Origin: CAYVUI01 sp964454745
GTDB taxonomy: Bacteria > Planctomycetota > Phycisphaerae > Sedimentisphaerales > Anaerohalosphaeraceae
Direction of reading: 5' to 3'
NCBI GenBank assembly: GCA_964454745.1
Contig: CAYVUI010000124.1
Coordinates: 1 to 12,810 of the forward strand
Length of the DNA: 12,810 nt
Shown here: piece after piece, positions 1-6,505 of the stretch
How positions within the stretch are numbered: position 1 is the first letter of the stretch
How the letters are laid out: every line of letters starts with the position of its first letter
Notes under the pieces: model-generated
What the model was told of the DNA's origin: nothing
The model's input: only the letters and a program-made list of their open reading frames with translations
Databases searched by the model: none
Position numbers and translations under genes: made by a program

Positions 1-73
1 GTTGCCTATTTTAACAAATTAGGTTGCTTATGGAATTTCTGTGAACGGTTACAAATAAATTAATTAAAGGAAT

Positions 74-114
74 CATTTAATTTAATATTTCTTTATGGCT
101 ACCATTTAATTTAA
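74..114. repeat. 12-bp direct repeat
   Basis: CATTTAATTTAA occurs exactly at 74-85 and again at 103-114, 29 bp apart start to start. The motif is very AT-rich, so chance duplication in a low-complexity stretch is possible; a protein-binding site is another reading. Confidence 0.5.
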
Positions 115-137
115 CTCGTGGAGGTGGGGCTGTGGAA

Positions 138-188
138 TTAACTATCCGAAGTTTTCTTTGACAAAGAGACAAACGTATTAGTTGTCCG
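138..188. repeat. Degenerate 11-mer repeat, also found at 467-477
   Basis: TTAACTATCCG (138-148) and TTAGTTGTCCG (178-188) match TTAGCTGTCCG at 467-477, the last of which covers the stop of the small gene. The common form is TTARYTRTCCG. The first and third copies also share the following AAG. The pair could be remnants of a duplicated gene end or binding sites. Confidence 0.4.
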
Positions 189-195
189 TTTGTCT
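167..195. repeat. 9-bp perfect inverted repeat
   Basis: AGACAAACG at 167-175 is mirrored by CGTTTGTCT at 187-195 with an 11-nt loop. There is no run of T directly after either arm, so an operator or recombination site is as likely as a terminator. It lies about 270 nt beyond the last gene of the operon. Confidence 0.6.
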
Positions 196-466
196 ACAAT
201 ACAAGCTTTTTCTAAATAAACACATTTTATTGTCGTTTTAACAGAAACTCTTTTTTCAATGATTTTTCAGGCCGAAATGTCTCTATTCCTGGCTCCATTT
301 TACATGCTAATTACCAGCACTATAATGTGCATAATCTGTGTTTTCATAAATATAATAATTTATGTCTTCTATTAACACAGGATATATTCATGAGTTATAG
401 GAAATTAACAACGACAGGCTGGAGGATGACTATCCCCCCGCCAGAAAAAGCTATCCTACCATCGGA

Positions 467-796
467 TTAGCTGTCCGAAGGTGCCTGATTATTTTCTTGT
501 TCCAGTTTTTCTTCAATCAAGCCGTACTGTTGCATTTCACCGTAAACTTCTAGTATTTCTCGGTTTAACTGTGTAATGTATTCGTTAGCTACCTGAGAGA
601 ACAAATCTTCACCAACCTCTACCAATTCGATCTGAAACTCTCCATCCTTGATTCGAGCGATTAATTTGTTGAACGCACTTTTAACCTCAGTGGGTTTGTC
701 CTCGGACATTGGTATTCTGATTGTATTTTCTTTGTCAATAATATTGATGAAATATTTCTTATCAACCTGCACGACAGTCGCTTTAATTGTTTCCAT
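467..796 (-). CDS. Small hypothetical protein, last gene of the cassette
   Basis: I do not recognise this family. From the ATG at 794-796 it encodes 109 residues: a beta-strand-like N-terminal half with METIKATVVQVDKKYFINI, then an acidic, probably helical C-terminal half rich in Glu, Gln and Leu, ending QAPSDS. No signal peptide or membrane segment is seen, so it is probably cytoplasmic. I chose this start over the TTG at 836-838 because GAGGA (804-808) lies 7 nt before it. The start overlaps the restored end of the PHP-ABC gene by 14 nt, so the two are likely translationally coupled. That suggests a partner or regulator of the PHP ATPase, for example a small inhibitor or adaptor, but nothing in the sequence proves it. 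Confidence 0.75.
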   Translation of the reverse strand: METIKATVVQVDKKYFINIIDKENTIRIPMSEDKPTEVKSAFNKLIARIKDGEFQIELVEVGEDLFSQVANEYITQLNREILEVYGEMQQYGLIEEKLEQENNQAPSDS

Positions 797-2923
797 AGAT
801 TTTTCCTCGCTCACCAAATGCTTCTTGTCCACCTTCAAGGGTCCTCATGCTGACTTTCTTCCAATCACGCTGATCGCCCACATCGTCTGGATTCACCAGA
901 TTGTTCGAGAAAGGGTTTCCAATATAAGTGCTATATCCCCCTTGGCCGTGACATCGGTAAATTGAGTTGTAAGGAAGGGTTCGCACAGCAATATTCGCAT
1001 CGTGCGTCGCAATAAATACTTTTTGCCTGCTCTAGCACGTTCTTTAATCAGCGGCACAATCACATCGCTAATGTATTCGTTACCCAGACTCCTCTCTGGT
1101 TCGTCTAGAATGTATACATCTTTGTCTGTCCCAAGTTCTTTCTGTAACATGACCATCGAAGCCTCGCCACTCGATGGCGAATACTGAACTCCGTCTAACG
1201 CAAAATACCTCTTAAAAAGCAACAGTTCGTAGACGGTCTTGATGTTTTCCACATCTTCGATTTCATTGAGTTCGGAAATGTGTTGAAACAAATCGTCAGT
1301 GTAAACATGTATCAGGATGTTCCGAACAGAATTGACAAACTTCTTTTGCGTTCCCTTCTTTGTTCCGTTTAGACTCGACAGCGAACCGTCTGTAACATTC
1401 CCAGTTTGGAATTTGAATTCTGTTTGGAACTCTAACCTCCCCTTACTCAATCCAAGGTTTCCAACGGGTTCTTTGAACATCGGGATCTTTGTATCAATGT
1501 TCTTCACGATCTCGGCGGCGTCAATCTCAATCTTGATGCGATTCATTGCGTAGTCGCGAAAACCTGTTGTAGTAGGTTTCGCTGGCAATCCCGTCTTACG
1601 CTCTACCTCTCTTCGGAATACTGTGATTGCTGAGTTCAAGAAGCAAATCTCTTTCCATCCAGAAAAGCTGGCCCATTCGCGTCTGGTCAGCCTCTCAAGC
1701 AACTCTGATAGGATTTGTATAACCTGATTATGCTCATCGTGGGTAAGCTCCTTCTTCACAGTAGGATTATCGTCCAGAAATTCCAGGAATTCTGCTGTAT
1801 TTTCTACTGCCTCCTTAACATCGTTAAACTCACGTTTAGTTCCACTTTCTTCCTCGGGTTCGATATCTTTAAGTAGAATCTTCTTAGCGTTCCTATTTGT
1901 GCTTTTTGCAGCAAAGTAAGCTATATACTTGCTGAGATTCGTAACGTCAATCTCGACAGCAGTACGCAGAGTTTCGATCTCATTGGTACAATAATTCATC
2001 TCGTAGTTATTCAAGTTGATTGTTAGATCTTTGCCTTTTGTGTCGAAAATCTCATCTAGTCGATCACTTGCTGGCACATAGACTTTCGCATCGACTCCGT
2101 TCTCAGTATAATGCTTGGCAATGGCCCCCAGAATACAGGATTTGCCCGTTCCCTTCGGTCCAAATATGACATTGATGTCGTTGAATGCTCTGACTTTAAT
2201 TGAGCTATCGTCAAATGGAGACAGAATGAGATCCTCGGAAGTCTTTCTGTTAAGGACGGTATTGATCGTTGTCGGATCTTTTTCCAGTAGCAGGCAGAAG
2301 TGCTCAAAGCTATCCACGGGAAGCCGAAGATCTGGGAGTTCACGGGAAAGCTCTTCATATTGCGCCCAATCGTGAACATCAGAACCATAAATCGAAGCGT
2401 GTCCGTGTGAAATATAGATTCCTGCTGAGATTGAGTTGGTGACTTCTTTGATCACACGGCTTGGGTTCTTCGTTCCTGCTATAAGTTTTTCGAGGATATC
2501 GTCCGATAGGTTGGGTTTCTTTTGCTTATAGTGGGCGACATAGACTGGCTTAAAATTATCGAAGTTCTTCAGGATCTCGTCTATTGTCGCTGTGAAACTG
2601 TCCGGATTTGACCCTGCTGTGAACTCATCTACTGTATCAGAAAAATCTTTTGCCTGTGTCGGCGAAACAATCACAAGTAAATGCCCCCTTAATCCTGCCT
2701 CATAAATATCAAGCTCTATCCCAGGCCAGACTTGTACTTCTTCGCTCAAGCGGGTTTGAATCGCCATGTACTGGTCCAAGTCGAAAACATTGTGATTAGT
2801 AATTGCAATGATCCTAACTTCCGTAGACAGAACCGCTTCACAGAAATCCTCTGGAGATATCTCTCTTGCAGGGGCATCGCCCGACTTACACTTTCTGGTA
2901 TGTGTATGAATATCAATTTTCAT
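783..2923 (-). CDS. PHP phosphoesterase fused to ABC-type ATPase (TrlF/Ppl-like), frameshifted near its 3' end
   Basis: The N-terminal PHP domain has a complete-looking metal set: H6 and H8 (DIHTHT), H44 (ITNHN), E70, H81, H131, H173/H175, D182 and H184. It should be able to act as a metal-dependent phosphoesterase or nuclease. An ABC ATPase follows, with Walker A GPKGTGKS (255-262), a long helical insert, signature SSGE (584-587) and Walker B VYILDEPE (603-610). The raw frame then runs off to a stop at 893-895, giving 676 aa. Adding one base in the five-base T run at 1020-1024 restores KKVFIATHD, the expected switch-His segment after Walker B, and extends the protein to a TAA at 783-785, about 713 aa. 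PHP-ATPase proteins are known in defence islands; Ppl is a reported single-gene anti-phage protein of this type. The ATG at 2921-2923 has only a weak AGGA at 2935-2938. The break may be a sequencing error or a real inactivation. Confidence 0.85.
804..808 (-). promoter_or_regulatory. Shine-Dalgarno site that decides the start of the small gene
   Basis: On the coding strand the site reads GAGGA, 7 nt before the ATG at 794-796 and inside the last codons of the frame-restored PHP-ABC gene. It supports the internal ATG rather than the upstream TTG at 836-838. Confidence 0.7.
1020..1024 (-). other. Homopolymer frameshift site in the PHP-ABC ATPase gene
   Basis: A run of five T (A on the coding strand) lies where the reading frame has to shift. 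With five A the protein leaves the family sequence right after AGKK. With six A it continues as VFIATHDANIAV and then through the 67 residues encoded down to 783. The sense of the downstream protein and the return of the conserved ATHD motif make a single-base loss the simplest explanation. Confidence 0.8.
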
Positions 2924-2964
2924 TTTTGTAAGAATCCTATAAAAAAGCGAAGGAAATTAGATTA

Positions 2965-4227
2965 TCAACCGTCCGATAGTGCTTGATCCTCAGCCACAGC
3001 CTCTAAAGATAATGGTTCAATATCAGGAAGAACCTTCTGTGATCCCACTAAGCCTTCAATGGTAGCATAAATATCTGTTACGTTTCCCATTACTTTTTGA
3101 ATCTGTGTTTCTCTTTTTTTCCAAATTCTTTGTATGGAACGCTTCTCAGAGTCCAAATCTTCTTGCATCTGTTTATAAGCACTCACAACTGCTTTTATAT
3201 GCATCGCAAATTCCTGGCTCGTTATATAATTATATATCACATCCTTGAGGGAATCCTGGTTCGCCTGGATTATCTCGGACCTTTTAAGATTCACGAGACT
3301 CTGTCGAAGTGCCATGGCTAATCCAACAACAGATTTGTAATCGGTCACCCAGACATCTTGGTATATACCAAATGAATCAATTTCTGAAGGAAGGGCTATG
3401 GACATTATTACTGCAATATTAGCCTTAGCCTCTCGTTGATCATTCTTAAGCTTTTCAATCCAAACCTTCTGAAATTCCTTTGTGTTTTTGGACTCCCAGA
3501 GAATCGAGCCGCATTCTTTACCAGAGGAATTACGAACGATTTGTAAAACATCTGCTCCCCTGGCACCTTTCTTTATCTCTTCAAATTTATCAAATGGAAA
3601 CGCCTGCTGCAGTACTTCTTGAAGCTGTTCTTCCAAAGCCTCCCCTTGTCTTTCCTGAGAGCCTGTTTCTGCTTTACGTTTCAGGTCCTCAATTTGGCCC
3701 TGCATCGCTTTGATCAAGTCATCTTTTTCACGCATTTTAAGCATATTCTCTTCAGATGCCTTCTTAACAGCATCTTCCAATATTTTCTTTCTCTCCTCAT
3801 TAAGTTTACGCTCAACTTCGAGTTCCAACTGCTCGCTTTTCTCCTCAAGCAGCCTCTGTTTCTTGAGTAATTCTAATTCGTTCTTGGTCGCTTCAGATAT
3901 CTTCTTGTTCTTCTCTTCAAGCTCTTCTTGTAAAGCTTTAGTCTGTTCAGCCTGTTCCGCAAGAACCTTTTTACGTTCAAGTTCAGTGATAGCCTTACGC
4001 TCAGTTTTTAGCTGTTCGGCAACCTGTTTATCAATACCCTGCTCTTTAACCTCAAGTTCTTTAGCTTTCTGCTTTAGATTCTCTTTTTCCTTATCGAGCT
4101 CTTTAGCCTTCTCTACTGCTTCGGCTTCATACCTTGACTTAATACTCTGTTCTATTTGGCCGGTCAAAGCTTCTGTTAAAGGAATCTGTGTTCCGCAATT
4201 TGGACATTTAATTGTTTGTTCCGACAT
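2965..4227 (-). CDS. DUF2130 coiled-coil protein with N-terminal zinc ribbon, possible nuclease
   Basis: This 420-aa protein of the DUF2130 family has no established function that I know of. The N-terminus carries CPNCG (8-12), half of a zinc ribbon; no second CxxC pair is visible, so any metal site would need another chain or other ligands. Residues about 25-205 are almost entirely Glu/Lys/Gln/Leu-rich and should form a long coiled coil. The C-terminal domain has the pattern GADVLQI (D226) followed by ILWESK (E245, K247), which fits a PD-(D/E)XK nuclease core, with a following K/Q-rich helix (about 250-268). This resembles RmuC-like architecture, a coiled coil plus a restriction-like domain. 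The nuclease reading is inference from the motif. The ATG at 4225-4227 has AAAGGA at 4234-4239, 6 nt upstream. It starts 35 nt after the ATPase gene ends and is followed 41 nt later by the PHP-ABC gene. Confidence 0.85.
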   Translation of the reverse strand: MSEQTIKCPNCGTQIPLTEALTGQIEQSIKSRYEAEAVEKAKELDKEKENLKQKAKELEVKEQGIDKQVAEQLKTERKAITELERKKVLAEQAEQTKALQEELEEKNKKISEATKNELELLKKQRLLEEKSEQLELEVERKLNEERKKILEDAVKKASEENMLKMREKDDLIKAMQGQIEDLKRKAETGSQERQGEALEEQLQEVLQQAFPFDKFEEIKKGARGADVLQIVRNSSGKECGSILWESKNTKEFQKVWIEKLKNDQREAKANIAVIMSIALPSEIDSFGIYQDVWVTDYKSVVGLAMALRQSLVNLKRSEIIQANQDSLKDVIYNYITSQEFAMHIKAVVSAYKQMQEDLDSEKRSIQRIWKKRETQIQKVMGNVTDIYATIEGLVGSQKVLPDIEPLSLEAVAEDQALSDG

Positions 4228-4262
4228 ATATAGTCCTTTGCTAAAATTAGTTGTTAAGTTAA

Positions 4263-6437
4263 TTATGGGTTGCTACACAATCCCTTAACATCTGAATACA
4301 ACAGCTTCAGGTGATCATCGGACATATCCAATATTGGCTCATACATAAACGAATTCAGATGAATGCTTTCAGGTGTCATGAGGATTACCCTCTGAATGGT
4401 TTCAATTTGGTTGATATCATTGCTGAATAATTCCTTGAATTTCGTGAAAAGTTTAGGTGTCTGGTTGGATTCGATATTGGCTAAGAATTCGGAATCATTG
4501 ATTTTTTCGACCATAAACTTTTCTGCGGCAATTCGAATCGCGATGGACAAAACAACCTTATTCTCGAAGTTGATGCCACCCCCAGAATTAAGACAGTTGT
4601 CCGCCTCTAGGAAAATGATATCCATAACCGGCAATGCACCATTGTCTGATGTTTCAATACCTCCAAAGGCAGATGTAAAGATTTTGTCGAGATCACCTTG
4701 AGTAATGCCAGCAGAATCACTTTTCCAGTGCAAAAGGGATGTGAGTTTAATGAAATCTGGATCATCCTTGCCCTTGGTATATTCAATGATATTACGAATA
4801 AATGGGATCGAGGCAATCTTTTTCTTTGAGTCTGTGAAAAAGTTTGGTTTCCAGTCATTCACAAAAACATTTTTGATCCCTGCTGCCCGCTCCAATTTTA
4901 TACCAATATTATTTTTCAGAACCATAAGGCAATGCGAATAACTGACGAACCTGCTGTTTATTGTACGAAAGAAATCGAAGTTGTGCGTCATAATGATCTG
5001 TTTAAAGTGCTGTTCTTCCGATATATCTTTCAAGTATTGAATGATGGCATACTTATTCTTATAGTCGAAAGAATCAGCAAGGTCATCGACAACAAATACA
5101 GTTTCTTGTTTCGCCTTTTTTCGAACTTCAACCTCAAAAATAATGTTAAGAATATAAAGCGCCTTCTTCTCGCCTGTGCTTAGAACCTTCATTAATTCGT
5201 TTCTCTCTATTTGTGCAGTCTCGGCCCCATCTTCAAAAGTAAATCCGAGACTAAGCATAGGCTCTTGTCCCAAAATAACAGAAACCCTATTTTTGGCGGT
5301 TAGTTTAAATGGTACAAAAAAACGACGATTGAATATTTCAATCACCGACTCCCACTGCGTACGCTGTTTCCCGGCTTCCTCCTCTATTTCCTGCTTTCTC
5401 TTTTCAGCAGCTTGGTATTTCTTAATGAGATCATCATAGAGTTCAATTCGCACCTTGAAATAAGACTTCCAGATTTCTTCCTTAAAACTTTCGATATTCG
5501 ATAGCTTCTCAAGAATCTCTTCATGTTCTGTTAAATAATCATAAAAGTTACGAACACTCGCATTTTTTTCCAGCAGCTTTCCAATCTTCGCAAATTTTTT
5601 CTTGAGTTCTTTATCGTTCGAGATTCCTTCTTTCTCCTTTGTAATCAGGTCCTCAAGTTGCTTCTGGCTGGTGATTTCTAGTTTTTCATCGGCATTCAAA
5701 TTTACAGTATGCTTGGCATTGAAGAATCCATTGTCGGCAAGGTTCTTTGCAATAGTGGCAGCGTTGTAGTAGTTGAAAGTGCCTTTTTTAAAATATGTAG
5801 AGGCATCTAGTAGTTCATTATATTTCGTGATGTAGCTCTCAATCGCAGCCTTTACATCTTCAGTTCCAAGAAGTTGCAGTACCTTGTCGTCAAATATCAA
5901 GTCATACTTGATGTCAGCAAACGGAGCGTCTTTCTGGGCCAATACTTCGTCTTTGACGCGTATTAATGCGCGATAAAATTCGTTATCACTCCTGGTAAAT
6001 GTGGAAGAAATCTCCTTTTCTAAGTCTTTCCTTGAAGCGGATTGCTCCTTCATGGCTTTCAAGAATATATCCTTAGATTTATCAATGTCTATGTGAAGCT
6101 TTTCATATTCTTTTCGTAGCTTACTATCTACGAGCAGAGTTGAGGTTTTCTCCGTATGGCCGAATTCTTCATCATAAGGAAGAATAACCAGAACGCTTTC
6201 CTTGGGCAATTCAACACCACTCTCATCGATGATTTCCCTACTGCAGGCCCTGTTTGGAAATATTCTATCCTTAGAGGCGACCCCGTCAGCTACATCTTTA
6301 AATGTTTGCGCCAAAGAAGACTTCATCGAGCCATTGGGAGCATAGATGGCATAAGCCTGATGATCGGAGAAATCGAACTTTTCCTTGAGCTTCTTTATTC
6401 CATAACAATTCTGTAGATCGATAGCAATTTTTTGCAT
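4263..6437 (-). CDS. ABC/SMC-type AAA family ATPase, BREX-associated
   Basis: This 724-aa protein has a split ABC-type ATPase head. The N-terminal P-loop APNGSMKSS (33-41) has Met38 where most SMC/RecF-like P-loops have Gly. A helical, charged insertion spans about 100-370 and is probably coiled-coil. The C-terminal half-head has the signature LSTGEKKAL (419-427), Walker B VFVVDD (447-452) and a switch His in MTHNFDF (H485). A domain of about 200 residues follows (525-724), with R548-N-I-I-E552 and H570 near its start and a conserved-looking NSFMYEPILDM segment (695-705). Proteins of this build, including the PrrC and RloC anticodon nucleases, often couple ATP hydrolysis to a C-terminal effector. 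Whether this tail is a nuclease cannot be told from the sequence. The ATG at 6435-6437 has AAGGA at 6443-6447. It starts 68 nt after the brxL stop, the largest gap in the operon, and its GC is visibly lower. It could also be an adaptor ATPase for the DUF2130 protein. Confidence 0.8.
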   Translation of the reverse strand: MQKIAIDLQNCYGIKKLKEKFDFSDHQAYAIYAPNGSMKSSLAQTFKDVADGVASKDRIFPNRACSREIIDESGVELPKESVLVILPYDEEFGHTEKTSTLLVDSKLRKEYEKLHIDIDKSKDIFLKAMKEQSASRKDLEKEISSTFTRSDNEFYRALIRVKDEVLAQKDAPFADIKYDLIFDDKVLQLLGTEDVKAAIESYITKYNELLDASTYFKKGTFNYYNAATIAKNLADNGFFNAKHTVNLNADEKLEITSQKQLEDLITKEKEGISNDKELKKKFAKIGKLLEKNASVRNFYDYLTEHEEILEKLSNIESFKEEIWKSYFKVRIELYDDLIKKYQAAEKRKQEIEEEAGKQRTQWESVIEIFNRRFFVPFKLTAKNRVSVILGQEPMLSLGFTFEDGAETAQIERNELMKVLSTGEKKALYILNIIFEVEVRKKAKQETVFVVDDLADSFDYKNKYAIIQYLKDISEEQHFKQIIMTHNFDFFRTINSRFVSYSHCLMVLKNNIGIKLERAAGIKNVFVNDWKPNFFTDSKKKIASIPFIRNIIEYTKGKDDPDFIKLTSLLHWKSDSAGITQGDLDKIFTSAFGGIETSDNGALPVMDIIFLEADNCLNSGGGINFENKVVLSIAIRIAAEKFMVEKINDSEFLANIESNQTPKLFTKFKELFSNDINQIETIQRVILMTPESIHLNSFMYEPILDMSDDHLKLLYSDVKGLCSNP

Positions 6438-6505
6438 TTTATTCCTTTTTGTGTAAGACTTTCATCCAAATATAAATATCAACAGGATCCTTTTCTTGCT
6501 TATGA

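Larger units (their letters stand above)
1..466. other. AT-rich intergenic region downstream of the cassette
   Basis: No coding region is supported here on either strand. The stretch holds the direct and inverted repeats listed separately. I see no strong Rho-independent terminator for the minus-strand operon. The best hairpin near the operon end is a 4-bp GGAT/ATCC stem at about 422-433, with no good U-tract after it. No tRNA or other RNA gene was recognised. Confidence 0.6.

Noticed and set aside
411..466. Rho-independent terminator for the minus-strand operon
   Set aside because: Only short 4-5 bp stems can be drawn (for example GGAT/ATCC) and no U-tract follows on the minus strand.
836..838. 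TTG as start of the small gene (123 aa)
   Set aside because: The ATG 42 nt further on has a GAGGA site 7 nt upstream, and the extra 14 residues lie in the end of the frame-restored PHP-ABC gene.
2056..2388. 110-aa minus-strand frame within the PHP-ABC gene
   Set aside because: It is an out-of-frame shadow across the Walker A region of the PHP-ABC ATPase, whose motifs are in the main frame.
3710..4288. 192-aa plus-strand open frame, very rich in Ser and Phe
   Set aside because: It is antisense to the Glu/Lys-rich coiled coil of the DUF2130 gene; the Ser/Phe/Leu bias is what complementing Glu/Lys codons gives. No ribosome site or known motif is seen.
6438..6505. Internal promoter before the ATPase gene
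   Set aside because: TTGAAT and TATATT-like hexamers occur in this gap, but they are about 33 nt apart, which does not fit a sigma70 promoter.
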